Of a DNA stretch of 64,000 nt, positions 40,501-51,800 are shown piece by piece (positions within the stretch are counted from its first letter, which is position 1; each line of letters starts with the position of its first letter). The position numbers were made by a program, and so were the translations under genes. Origin of the DNA: Coemansia sp. RSA 487 (taxonomy: Eukaryota; Kickxellomycota; Kickxellomycetes; Kickxellales; Kickxellaceae); contig JANBRJ010000073.1 of NCBI GenBank assembly GCA_027577595.1, forward strand, positions 1-64,000, given 5' to 3'. Below the pieces are notes generated by a model that did no database searches, had not been told where the DNA came from, and saw only the letters and a list, made by a program, of their open reading frames with translations.

Positions 40501-41829
40501 GACAATATTATTGCAGACGGAAAGAGACTTATTCGCATATTTGATGTGGAGAAACACTTTACAGCAAAATACATGAACGAAAAGGACAAAAATCTCCGTG
40601 TTGAATTCCCACAGCGCTTATTTGATGGCTACTTGACAACTATCTACATCCTGTCATATCGCATTGTTTTATCGCTGTGCAAAATATTTACTCTAATTCA
40701 TAACCAGATATTTCAGCACAGATTATCATCTGTGGAGCTTGATGCATATGCAAATTTGGTGGGCATGTTGGCAGATAGTGTCAGCGATATTATAGGTTTC
40801 AAAACATCAGCTTTGAGATTCAAGAACAGAGTTGAAGTGTTTAGGCAATTTACCAATATGGATGGAGAAGAGATGTTTGTTGAAAATGCAACAAAACCAG
40901 AAGAGCATTGGCCGTCTGTTGGTAGGATTGAATTCCGTAATTTCAGCATGAAATATCGGGAGGATCTAGAGCGTGTGCTAGATAATGTCAATTTGTCCAT
41001 AAATGCAGGCGAAAAGATTGGCATTGTTGGTAGAACAGGTGCCGGCAAAACGTCGCTTACCCGGGCTCTTTTCCGCTTGGTTGACAGCAACACATGCAAA
41101 GGGTCTATTGTAATCGATGGTCAAGATATTTTTTCGCTCAATATTGGCGACCTGCGGCCACAGTTAGGCATTATTCCACAAGAGCCAACAATGTTTGAAG
41201 GGACATTTAGACAGAACCTCGATCCACTCGTCAAGCATAGTGTGGAAGATATGTGGTCAGCGATTATAAAATGTGGGATTGTTGAGAATGTTCAACCAAT
41301 ATATGCTTGTGGATCTGATGATGATGATGATGATGATGATGATGACTACATTGATGAGGACATACTTGAGGAAATTAGAGATTGGAATGAGGAGTGGAAA
41401 GGAGCAAGTTGGTCCATGCGCTTGTTCCTATACTTGTTTATAGAAAAGCCTATAATAGATAGAACTGCTACTTGGGAGGTACAACCACATGGTCTTAACA
41501 GGTATGCAGGTCAAAGTTTCAGCGATGGACAACAGCAGTTGTTTGGTCTGTGCAGGTTATTGATGCGCAATCATAATATTGTTGTTTTGGATGAAGCTAC
41601 AGCAAATGTTGATTTAGAAACAGACCAGCATATGCAAAAACTTATTCGCTCTGAATTCAAAGGCTGCACAGTGCTTACTATTGCTCATCGTCTCGAAACC
41701 ATCATGAATAGTGATCGAATTATTGTTATGGACAGCGGAAAAGTAGCAGAAATAGGCCCACCTGCAGAGCTGCTTGAAAATAACGGTCACTTTGCAAAGC
41801 TGGTCAAAGAAAACGACTTTGGACAGTAG
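37513..41829 (+). CDS. ABCC/MRP-type transporter with an in-frame TAG in domain 1
   Basis: The full-length frame is 1438 codons, typical of ABCC exporters of conjugates and drugs (vacuolar or plasma membrane). Codon 539 (39127-39129) is TAG, and the frame is otherwise open on both sides. Order: N-terminal hydrophobic region and TMD1 (to about residue 500). NBD1 follows, with Walker A GKIGSGKSS, the Q-loop region ALVEQTPW, degenerate signature ISGRQ, and Walker B ending SDD, as in MRPs. An acidic linker leads to TMD2 (about 800-1090), then NBD2: Walker A GRTGAGKTS, signature FSDGQ, and Walker B VLDEATANVD with catalytic Glu. The TAG replaces the Trp of the GEFTW motif, the A-loop residue that stacks on ATP adenine. 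It is one base from TGG. Downstream sequence shows no other decay. A truncated copy lies at 11845-12440. Confidence 0.85.
41317..41343 (+). repeat. (GAT)9 coding microsatellite
   Basis: Nine GAT codons plus GAC give ten Asp in a row in the loop of NBD2 between the Q-loop and the signature. The homologous place in the fragment at 11845 has a much shorter, mixed acidic stretch, so the length is labile. Confidence 0.9.
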
Positions 41830-41993
41830 CATGTTTTGTTTCAAACGAATTATGTTTTTAAATGAAAAAAGTATTTAGAAACATAGTGTATAGCAAATGA
41901 ACAAAGTAAATTCTTCAAAAGATAATTTGTTTACCAGAAATAACAGGCTATGTTATTCCCTGTAGCGCATTGTTGCCACTGCAATGCTATGGG

Positions 41994-42185
41994 CTAGCCC
42001 TTGTTCTCTTCTGCTTTAACCACACGACAGCCAGCAGAAAACAGCTTAGGTAAGCCATGGCTGGGATTATTCCCAGCTACTCGGCTCTCTGTTGTGCGCA
42101 TATGAGACAGGTAAGAATTTGGATCACTGATAAAGCCCCATAGCAGGGGTGTGGTTTTACTGATATATTTGGAAATCTGGTTCAT
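41994..42185 (-). CDS. 63-residue hypothetical protein
   Basis: The ORF begins at a true ATG with A at -3 and runs to TAG. The product is basic and has balanced composition, with no AT-driven bias: MNQISKYISKTTPLLWGFI, a Ser/Asn/Pro-rich middle, and an end rich in Lys and Glu. The short hydrophobic N-terminal patch with Lys could be a mitochondrial targeting or membrane helix. I do not recognise it. It lies between the ABC transporter and an F-box remnant, and could equally be a first exon. Confidence 0.35.
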   Translation of the reverse strand: MNQISKYISKTTPLLWGFISDPNSYLSHMRTTESRVAGNNPSHGLPKLFSAGCRVVKAEENKG

Positions 42186-42451
42186 GTTTGCTTACTCCTC
42201 TTTTTTGGTTTATTAGTTACATGGCTGCAGTAAATCCATTTTTACTAGCTAATCGGTTACAATCCATCAATTTCTTGAATGGAGAGCTTACTAGCCATAG
42301 TATTATCCTGGTATTATTCATTCCAATGAACTGTTTGATTTGAGCAAACAAGTAGACCGGTTATCTTACTCGTATATGTTAATAAATCGACTAAAACAAA
42401 AAAACTAGATGAAATTTAACCATTTGGCTGAATAAAAAATATTACAAGCTC

Positions 42452-42884
42452 CTAATTAAGGATGCGCATGATCGAGTTCCCATGTTTATCATAGTTACCG
42501 CTGTTTAGAGCATTCCTCACAGCATCTACATATCCTGAATGTTCCCAGTCAATGCCATTTGCAGATGTTAGATTGGGGGCACAGAACAGCAATAGCTTTT
42601 GCTGAAACTGCCATATCTGCTACTGAAAGTACATATGTAAGATAATTATTCCAGTATTTGAGGCGACGGCTACGAGGGTAGTATTCATCGTACAGATAAT
42701 CGGGAAGAGTTTTGCCTTGCCAACTATCTAGCTTGGAGTCAATTCCGTTGAAACCGCTCGTAAGGTCCGTATCATTTGGAACCTGTCTAACGAGATTGAT
42801 AAGTTCCATCAACCTTATCTGCATTTGTAAAGCAATCGAGCAATTGCTTAATAGCTCGCGAGAAATGTTTAAAGTAAAGAACAA
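42452..42884 (-). pseudogene. 3' remnant of an F-box-like gene
   Basis: The stretch corresponds to about the last 130 residues of the F-box-like genes at 31234 and 33339: a Leu-rich helix, then YDEYYPRSRRLKYW (compare YYPLSHRLRCW in copy B), and a conserved AIAVLCP. The frame changes by one base within the run GCCCCCA near 42581. The other frame then continues through TSANGIDWEHSGYVDAVRNA to a natural-looking stop at 42452. Everything upstream, including the F-box, is absent. It is a truncated third family member. Confidence 0.75.
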
Positions 42885-43416
42885 AAGACAGAGGCTAAAC
42901 CTACTAAAATAAGTGAAAAAGGTAACAATATTTTATCAAGTTGTTTATTTTATTGTCTGACCTTTTTACGAGATAGCCGTCCATATCGGTCAGCGAACAG
43001 AGGATGCTAACATTTTAGAACGTAATCTGACCGTAATACGTTCAGATTTCGACAAAAACGACGATCACTCCCGTGTATAGCAATTATTGCAAATATGGTG
43101 CAAATGAAATTGATGAGACACGATTTTCATGCCATACCTCGGCTACTACAATATTCAACTTTAGCCAAACAAATCGTTGAGAACTAAAAAAAAAGATACT
43201 GGAAAAGTAGTCACTCGTGTGCCCTAATTGCTCAATTCCCATACTTTGACATGCAGGAAATCAAGGGCCAAATATCCCAGAACGTTCCTCGTTTTTCTGG
43301 CACAACAAATGCAGTATATTTCAAGCCTCTCATAGTTTATTCGTTTGTATGTTGTTCAGCTTTACCTTTCTTGGCTTTTAACAGTCTTCTAACGTATATT
43401 AATCGATTGAAAAAAG
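42885..43416. other. Intergenic, no gene seen
   Basis: AT-rich, with a pyrimidine-rich, A-rich stretch just before KSH1. The longer ORF at 43251 in another frame is a shadow of KSH1. Confidence 0.6.
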
Positions 43417-43632
43417 ATGTCGGCGCTTTTCAACTTTCAGTCGCTGATGTTGGTCATTCTGCTGACCATTTGCACATGCACATACTTGCGAGCACAGGCA
43501 CCAGCGTTAATAGACCGCAACAAAACGGGTGTGATGGGACTGTTTTGGAAGTCTGCTCGGATAGGAGAACGTCTAAGTCCATATGTTGCGATTGCGTGCA
43601 TCGTCATGGCATTCCAGCTGATAATGTACTAG
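43417..43632 (+). CDS. KSH1: Kish family Golgi membrane protein
   Basis: The 71-residue protein aligns along its full length with Kish/TMEM167 (human TMEM167A is 72 residues). It begins [20 protein letters not shown] and has a conserved central block [20 protein letters not shown]. It ends with a second hydrophobic segment, [13 protein letters not shown]. Yeast Ksh1 is essential and works in the early secretory pathway at the Golgi. The N-terminal hydrophobic stretch acts as signal or anchor. The start is fixed by homology. The gene has no intron here and is convergent with the phosphomutase gene, with 162 bp between stops. Confidence 0.95.
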   Translation: MSALFNFQSLMLVILLTICTCTYLRAQAPALIDRNKTGVMGLFWKSARIGERLSPYVAIACIVMAFQLIMY

Positions 43633-43794
43633 AGTAGCAAGGAGTGGCGTTGGAAAAGTATAATAAACACATTTATTTATACAACCCCAATGGATATAGA
43701 GTGAGAGTATCTCTTGTTGTCGTAAAGTAAAGAGAAAGAATGTGTGTGACGGGATTGTGCTGAATAATGCTCAAGTTGTAAAGGAAAAAAAAAA

Positions 43795-45690
43795 CTATAG
43801 CCCGTTCTTGGATGCTTGGACCAACTCATCAGCAACAGCACGTGACATTGTGTCAAGATCTCTGGCAGCCACAGAGCGATCGTTGTCGCTGTTGCGCACT
43901 TCTAGGTAGTACTTTAGCTTTGGTTCGGTTCCCGAGGTGCGCATGGTCAGACGGCCACCATTGCGGGTCTCAAGTGTAATCATTTGTGACGCAGAGGACA
44001 CCAGGAACCTAGGCTCACACTCACCCTTTGCAATGGCGAGCTGCTTTTTGGATGCACATTTCTTGTCGACATCGGACATTTCAAAGCCGATGGTAAGGTC
44101 GCGGATATAGCATACGGGGAACCCGCCAATCGTGCGCGGATACTTCAGCACCTCGTTTGCTCCTTTGGAATCTGGACGCATGATCGATATTCGTTGGATG
44201 CCATCACCAGCATTTTCATCGCCATAGCGGATGCGTGCAAAGATCCTGTCCGTCTTCAGCGGATCCGGAGAGATGAAATACGAGTTGGCAGACACAAAGA
44301 ACCCATAGCGTGCATACTGCGTTTCCAAGTAATCGGAGACACGCAGGCCCTCGGCATGCAGGCGAGCGGCAAGTTGCACAAAGAAGCCAAGAGCAGTGAT
44401 CCCATCCTTGTCAAGGACCTGGTCGCCAATCATGTAGCCAATAGCTTCCTCGTACCCAAGGGCCGCATGGTACCCTCCCTGAGTGCTAAGCTCAGCAAGT
44501 TCGTTGGCCATCCATTTGAATCCAGTGAGCGTGTCGGCGTAATGGAACCCTTCCTTATGTGCTATTGTCTCAAGCATCCGTGACGACACGGTGCTGTTGA
44601 CCATGGCGATCTTCGAGTCCCTGATGCCCTTGCGCCGACAGTCCTCTAGCACGGAGGCAGCGAATATTGTGCCAAGCTGATCGCCTGTAAACACAAGCCA
44701 GGAGCCGTCCGCTTGGCGCTCGGCTGCAGCAAAGCGATCTGCGTCCGGGTCATTTGCTACCACAAGCCCAACGCCCTCATGCTCGGCCACAGCTTTGGCC
44801 ATATCGAGCGCGCCCTTTTCCTCGGGGTTTGGAAACGAGACGGTAGGAAAATCAGGATCCGGCTGAAGCTGCTCCGGCACAGGGATATATGGCGACAGGC
44901 CGAATGTCTCTAGCATACGCGCAGCAAATTGAGCGCCCACGCCGTGCATAGGCGTGTATACATAGCCGAATTCAGCAGAAGAAGAGACGGTACTGTTCAG
45001 CTGTGGATCGGACACCAGGGTCTTGGCGGCGTCAAAGTACGCAGCAGTCATCGAGTCGGTGACATCAACCACGTTCCGATCGGACTCGATTCCCAGTGTG
45101 TTCCAGTTCACAGGTGTGCTGTTCTCCCGAATGCTCTGCGCAATGCCCTCATCCAGGGGCGGCTTTATCTGGGCCCCGTTCGTCCAGTACACCTTGTACC
45201 CGTTATCGTCCTTCGGGTTGTGCGACGCTGTGACCATCACGCCACACGCTGCGCCCAGCCGCTTCACCGCAAACGGTACCAGCGGCGTGGGGCCTATTGC
45301 CGGGTAAAAGTACACTTTGAACCCACGGTCCAGGAAAGCGCGAGCAGTCAGCAGCGCAAATTTCTTTGAGCCGTGGCGGTGGTCGTGGCCGACGACTACG
45401 CCGTGTGTCTGCGCATCGGCGATGTTGCACTCCACATAGGCCGCCAAGCCCTGCGATGCTGTTATCACGGTGAGCTGGTTAAGCCGCGAGTATCCGGCCT
45501 CCATCCGCGCACGCAGTCCGGAGGTACCGAACTTAATTGGCTGCCGCAGCAAGCTCTCGAGCTTGGTTGTATCGTTGGTGGCAACCAGCTCCTTGATCTG
45601 TTGACGTGTGCGTGGGTCCTTATCCTCTGAGAGCCAGCGCTTGGCCAGCTCCATTATCGGCATTTCCTCTTCTTTTGTTGGCATACTCAA
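43795..45690 (-). CDS. PRM15: Phosphopentomutase/phosphoglucomutase (PGM2/Prm15 type)
   Basis: The 631-residue enzyme belongs to the alpha-D-phosphohexomutase superfamily. Yeast Prm15 and human PGM2 mainly interconvert ribose-1-phosphate and ribose-5-phosphate, linking nucleoside salvage to the pentose phosphate pathway in the cytosol. Visible motifs are FGTSGLRARMEAG near residue 54, the phospho-serine loop TASHNPKDDNGYK with the active Ser at 156, the metal-binding NDPDADR near 313, the sugar-binding GYEEAIGYM near 418, and the phosphate-binding RTSGTEPKLKYYLE near the C-terminus. Length and spacing fit the PGM2 subfamily rather than classical PGM1 (about 560). The start is the first ATG, and a second Met two codons on is equally likely. 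It lies 183 bp downstream of the MDN1 stop, on the same strand. Confidence 0.92.
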   Translation of the reverse strand: MSMPTKEEEMPIMELAKRWLSEDKDPRTRQQIKELVATNDTTKLESLLRQPIKFGTSGLRARMEAGYSRLNQLTVITASQGLAAYVECNIADAQTHGVVVGHDHRHGSKKFALLTARAFLDRGFKVYFYPAIGPTPLVPFAVKRLGAACGVMVTASHNPKDDNGYKVYWTNGAQIKPPLDEGIAQSIRENSTPVNWNTLGIESDRNVVDVTDSMTAAYFDAAKTLVSDPQLNSTVSSSAEFGYVYTPMHGVGAQFAARMLETFGLSPYIPVPEQLQPDPDFPTVSFPNPEEKGALDMAKAVAEHEGVGLVVANDPDADRFAAAERQADGSWLVFTGDQLGTIFAASVLEDCRRKGIRDSKIAMVNSTVSSRMLETIAHKEGFHYADTLTGFKWMANELAELSTQGGYHAALGYEEAIGYMIGDQVLDKDGITALGFFVQLAARLHAEGLRVSDYLETQYARYGFFVSANSYFISPDPLKTDRIFARIRYGDENAGDGIQRISIMRPDSKGANEVLKYPRTIGGFPVCYIRDLTIGFEMSDVDKKCASKKQLAIAKGECEPRFLVSSASQMITLETRNGGRLTMRTSGTEPKLKYYLEVRNSDNDRSVAARDLDTMSRAVADELVQASKNGL

Positions 45691-45872
45691 CTAACTAGAC
45701 AAATTGCAAACACTATAATAGAATTTTCAAATTAGAATGAACAGAAAGAAGTGGAAAGAAGAAAGAAAGCGCGGAATCGCCGATGTCACACACATACACA
45801 TACAGATACGCATATAACAGATACACAGTCATCGAGTAAGCTTAAAAAAGATAGCCAATCAAAGCAAGCGCT

Positions 45873-48800
45873 TCAAGCGTTTCCGACAAGGCTAAAATAC
45901 TGACGCAGGGTTTCTGCAAGAACCGCAGGCAGACCATGGATATCGCGCAGAACAACGTAGTACTTGAACGGGAAGGTGTCCAGGTAGCGCTCGACACGCA
46001 TCTCCATCTTGCCGTTGATACCCTTGACAAACGACACGTGCTGGGTGTTCATGATCGAGTCCTTTTCAGGGTCCACCGCCTCACTGCTGCCAGCGGTTGC
46101 GATCGCAGAGCGGTCCAGAACAATAAAGACAACCATGACGCGCTGCTCCATCGCTGCACGCACCTGCTGCAACAGCCGCGCGTGGTCCTGGCATACGCCG
46201 TCGGAAACAACCAGCTGGAGGCGCCAAAGCTCCGATGACGACGATGACGCCTGCTCGGCCGCCTCAAACAGCTGCAGCGAGGCGTCCATTAGCTGCACAA
46301 CGTCGGTCTTGTCGTCGGCAAATGTGAAGCGGCTCAGGACGCGGGCGCCGGCATCGCTGTCAAAGACGCTGTCGAAGGGGTGGAGCAGGCTGACCTGCTC
46401 GCCAAACGAAACGACCGAGAGCTGGCCGACCTCGAGCTGCGTCAGCGCGGTGGTAATCAGGGCAAGCGTCTCGTAGGCAAGCTCGACGGCGTGCGAGCTC
46501 TGCGCCATGGACTTGGAGTTGTCCAGCGCAACCATGACCTGGTACTCGCGGCGCGCAGGCTTTGTACGGCGCAGCCAGATCTTGTCCTTGCGGAACTCTG
46601 ACGCAATGTATGGGATGATGCGCTTCATGTTGAGGCGCTTGCCTGTGCGGTAGTCGCCCTTGAGCTGCGTGGCCTGCGTCGGCGTCAGGATCAGCCGCAG
46701 CTGCTCCGTCAGCATCAGCGACAGCTCGTGCGTCAGCCGCGTGTACGCCTGCCACAGCTGCACCGCATGCTCGCTGTCCTGGCTGTTGGCGCGCCACTCG
46801 GCCGTCTTTGCCTCCAGCTCCTCGCGCAGCTGGCCAATGTCGACGGTCTCTTGCTGTCTCTCGCCGCCTTCGGCTTCATCCTCAGACATGTGCCCATCGC
46901 CATCGCTGTCCTGGACGTCGTCTGGCGCCACCGACTGCTGCAGCTGCGCTGCGTCTGCTGCGTTTCTGGAATCCTTGTCGGTGTCAGTGGGTGGCTGGCG
47001 TGGCTGGGTCTTTGGCTCGGCCTGTTGCTGCGGATTTGCCTGTGCCTTTGAGGCAGCCGCAGAATCTTCAGCAGGCGCTTCATCATCCATCTTTTCTTCC
47101 TGCTCCCGGACATTAGCCTCCTCCTCTTCCTGCTGCTGCTGACCATCGTTGGCATGGCTTTCTTCCTCGTCAATGTCCATAGGCTGGTGCTGCTGCTTCT
47201 CGAGCTCCTCGTCATTGGCATCGGCAAGAGCAACCTTGTCGAAATCCTCGTCCTCCTTGACGTGCTCAAACTCGGAACTCTCGGGCGCTGGCTGCTGGTC
47301 GCTGCTGCTGCTGTTGTTGTTCTGCTTGGCGGCTCCATCGTCATCCTTATTGTCAGGATGCTCAGCCTCCGCTTCGTCAGTTGGCTGCGGCTGCGGCTCG
47401 TCTTCGCGCATGACAATGTTCAAGCGGCGCTCCCACTTCTCAATAACATCGGCCAGAGTGCGCTCGGAGTCCATGTTGCGCTTGCTGCTATCCTCTTGCT
47501 CGCTTTGACCCTGCGGAAGCCGATCTGGCTGCTGCTGCTGCTGTGCAGTGCCGCTGGCATCGGGCTGGGATTGCTGCTGCTGGTTGTTGCTGCTGTTGGA
47601 CGGCTGAGCCAGCGCATCCTGCGACTCGGCAGCGGCATCGGCGTTTGCCTCATCGTTGCCGTCCAGGTTCATGGCCGAGTCAAGGCCGCCGGTGGGGTTG
47701 TCGGCGCCTGCTGCCTCCTCCTCGTCTTTGTTCAGCTGCGACTCCTCATCGATAAGCGCGTTCTCTCTTCCCTTCTCAACATCATCTTCCTCCTCTTCGT
47801 CTTCATCTTCGTCTTCGTCTTCGTCTTCTCCAAGCTCGTTACCAAAGCGATCGGCCTCATCCTGATCACCACCCATATCCGACACATCGCCCTCGAGCTC
47901 GGCCTCGTCCATCTTGCCGTCATCGTCGGCGTCTGCCTTTTCGCCGTCTTCGCCTTCGGCTGCATCGTCGGCTCCATCGTTATCATCAGCCTTCTCTGCA
48001 GAATCCTCATCCATTGCAGCGTCGGGCTTCTGGTCAATCGGCTCGTCCTCGGGGAGATCGTCGCCACCCATGTCGGCATCGCCTTCATCCTCCTCTTCCT
48101 CGTCGCCGCCGCCGCCATTGTCCATATCGAGGTCGTCGGGCATCTCGAGCTGCTCGCCCAGGTCGTCGACATCGGCCATGCGATCCAGAGTGTCCTTGTT
48201 GATCCGGTCATCCAGCTCATCGCCAGACCCTTCATCGTCACCTTCGCCCTCCTCGTCGCCATCGGAGCGCATCTCGTCGTCGGTGCCAGACGCATCGTCC
48301 TCGCCCTGGCCAGCAGGCTCCTTGCTTTCGCCATCGTTGTCCTGCTGCGCATCGTCGCCGTCCTCCTGGCCAGCAACAATGTCGGCCTCTGGCTTGGACT
48401 TCTTGGCCTTGGAGTCGACCGACTCGTCGGCGTCCTTGGCGGAGTCCTTGTTTTCGTCCTCGCCGTCCTTCTCGTCGTCCCACAGCTTCTCGTCAAGCGC
48501 CGTGGGATCGGTTGGGTCAACATCGCCCATCTGCTCATCCATGTCCTGGTCCTCATCGTCGCTGTCGTCGGATTTGTCGGAATCGGAGTCGTCAGTTTCC
48601 AGATCAGCGTCGCCCAGTTTTCCTTCAAAATCGTTCTGCATGTCAACCGCATCCTCGTTGGTTTCGGGCTCATCCTCCTCCTCATTCTTCCCATCGCCGT
48701 CATCACGCAGGCCCTCAACCTGGTCCTCGCCCTCGATCTCGTCTGACACATTCTTGGCGCCAGCCGTCGAGCCTTCGCCCATCCCGGTCCCCGTCTGCGT

Positions 48801-51800
48801 CGATGCGTTTCCAGACTCCTCGGGCTCCTCCAGCGAGTCGCCCTGTGGGCCCATGCCATGCGCAATCACCGACGTCAGAGAGACCGCCATGCCCAGCGCA
48901 AAATGCACCACAGACCGATGCATCTCTGCGTGCATCGACACTACATGCTGCACCATCAGCGAGTACTGGTGCACCCAAGGCTGCACGCACCGGTCGATTG
49001 CATCTGCGCTGTGCCCATGCATCTGCACGCTCTGCCGCTGGCGGGTCAGGTCGCGGATCACAGGAAGCAGCACCGGCAGCTTCAGGGCTTGCGCAGTGGC
49101 CTGGAGCACAGCGAGCCTGCGCACAAGCTCCTTGGGTGTGAATCCCCACATGTTGCGCTCCTCGGAAGCTGCGCCGGCAGAGACCTGCGATTCGGCCACA
49201 TGGATCGCCTGCCACACGCCCATGACCCCGGTGACCCAGCGCCCAGCGAGCGCTGCAAGCCCCGCCATGCCGCTGTCGCCAGAGCTCCCTTGCTGCGCGG
49301 CAACAGCGCTAGCCCCGGAAACAGCCGAGCATAGGCGGACCACGTGTGCAGCAGCGGCCGAAGCCGGACGCACCCACGGATCAAGCACACGTGGATCCAG
49401 ATCAGAACCGCTGCTGCCGTCGTCTAGGGCCTCAATGACGGCGCGTGCCGCACGATCCACCGCACATCTTGCCTCGCGCACATGAGCGTGCGCAGAGGCG
49501 CACACGTCGGCGGTACGGCTGTCGATGCCCGCCGCCCTGAACGACACAACCATGGAGCTCGCAGATGACAGCGCCGCATGGGCGCGTGTGAACTGGTCCG
49601 CCGCCTCAGCGACAGGCGCCATAGCGCGGTCGACTCCACTGGCATGCACGCCCCACCCGTCGGTCTGGGAGATCGCGCGCACGTTCGTCCGCAGCTGAAG
49701 CAGCAATGCAGCAGCTGCGTCGGTCGCCAGCTTCAGCTCATCCACAGAGGCAGCAGCAGCAGCAGCAGCAGCAGCATTGTCCGGCGTGGCGGCATCGCCG
49801 ACGGTGCTGGGAGGCGGCCATGCCGAAGCCACGCGCATCAGCGTCGCAGCGTCGGCTACCAGATCGGCAGCACACACGCGGTCGTGGACCACATGGTGGT
49901 TCAGGCACTCGATGAGGCCAGAGATCGCTCGGACCTGTGCGCCCGTCGTCTCTGGGTTTCGGTCGTTGTCGAACGCTGCCGTGCGCAGCTGCGCAATCTG
50001 CGCCGACAGCCTGAAGAACGCAGCGTCGGCCGTCTGCAGGCTGCTCAGCGTGCGCGCAGCGGTCGACAGCACCAGCCGCGGGTCGGCCGAGGATGCCAGG
50101 CATGTGGCGCTACGCCACGACTGGATATCTAGCGGCCGCAGCTGCAAAAGCCCGGCGAGTCCACCGCCAGACACAGCGGTCTGTGCGCTACTGTCCTCCT
50201 CCGATGTGCCAGTGGCCGTGCGGAAGTGGCGCTTCAGTCCGAGATCCTGCAGCCCACGGAGGATCTCCTTGAGTCGCGTGCGCCGCAGGTTGCGCTGCTC
50301 GCCCCAGAACTTTTGCACCAGGCGCTGCCGCTCCTCGTCGTCGATTTCCTCTTCGTCGCCGTTGTTCTCAGAGCCAGCAGCAGTAGCAGCAGCAGCAGAG
50401 GCAGCGCCACCAATAATGTGCTTGCCTCGCTTCCTCTTCGCCGCCTTGCCAGACACGCTGCAGTCGGCGGTGTTACTGCCATCCTTGGATGCTGGCTTCT
50501 TGAGAAGCTTGCTAGGCGTCTCCATGCCCTGGAAGTGGCGGATGTCGCCTGCTGCCTGCTGCGCAAATTCGCCAAACACATCCTCGATGGCCTCATCGCA
50601 TACCCGGTGCTTTCCAAACACTGGTGAGTTCTCCATCAGGCGCCGCAGGCGCTGCAGCGTCACGGGACTGGCATCCAGAACCTTGGCAAGCTCAGGATCG
50701 GCCGAGCGAGCAAGCTCAGCCACAGCTGCAGCAACATCGTCGCCAGAAGACGCAGCGCCATCCGGAATCTCCCAAGGCGACGCAGCGCATCCACGCGTCG
50801 CAGCAGCCAGCGTCAGCAGCACAGGCGCAACCTCCGTGCCCGCATCAGTCAGCGGCGTCGAAACCAGAGACACCAAAGGCACCTGCGCCGAGACTATTCC
50901 CGAAGCCTGGTGCGCCTGGATGATCTGGAAGGCAGGCTGCGCCAGCGCTTCACGCCATTGGCGAACGCATTTGGCCAAGTGGCGGTGGGTGCGCTGGGCG
51001 CTGGCGCGCAACGCTGCCGGGTTGACGTCCTTCCACGACGAGATCTTGACATACTGTGCCAGATCCTTTTGGATTGGTTTCTTGGCACGCGCCAGGTGGT
51101 CGCCCACGCATGGTGCGAACTGCAAGTAGTAGCCGATGGCGTTGACCAGGGGCCCGTAGATAGCGTCTGTGCGCATAGCATCCGCCAACGAACCGTTGTC
51201 GCATGTAGCGCGTGCCGAGAGGAGTGACGCGCGGTGCGTGGCAAATGCCAGCAGCAAGTTAAGACGTGCGCGGAACTCCCCGGCAGGACACCCATGGGCG
51301 AAATGATCCAGCGCCGCAGACAGCTCGGCGACGCTGGACGAAGATTCCTCGGCTGCGACCAGCACCGCGTACAGACTGAACCACCACTCGGACGCTGCGC
51401 GACGCGCACAGACCAGCTCCTGCGCGCGCAGCACGTGCGGCCAAGCATTGAGCTCGGCTTGCCGCCACCGGATGATCAGGCGCGTGGCGGCTGCCAGCTC
51501 CTCGCTCATCGACACATCGCGCGCCGCATACGTCTCCCACGAATCCAGCGCACGGGTGTGGAGCTGCTCGACGCCAGCCAGCAGCCGCGCCACCGGCGAC
51601 GTCACCGGCTCCGAGATAAGCCGCTCGGCAGTGCCGCGAATCAGCTGCAGCCCCGCGTGCTCAGGCCATTCCCGCAGCAAGAAGCAAGCGCGCTCGGCGA
51701 TGGCTTGTGCTACAGGCTTGAGCCGCACAGCTTCGCTGGGCCACGCGTCACGGTAAAAGTCGCGCACGGCTGACGAGCGGATGCTGCTGGACTCTTCCGT

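Noticed and set aside
43251-43637. 128-codon ORF overlapping KSH1
   Set aside because: It is out of frame with the conserved Kish protein, which explains the region fully.
47154-48746. 530-codon open frame on the plus strand
   Set aside because: It is antisense to the Asp/Glu-rich part of midasin, whose GAN codons read backward give open Val/Leu/Ile/Ser frames. It has no independent support.
47914-49485. 523-codon Ser-rich open frame on the plus strand
   Set aside because: It is a mirror of midasin's acidic repeats. Ser and Pro dominate because GAC/GAT/GAA/GAG complements are TCN-like codons.
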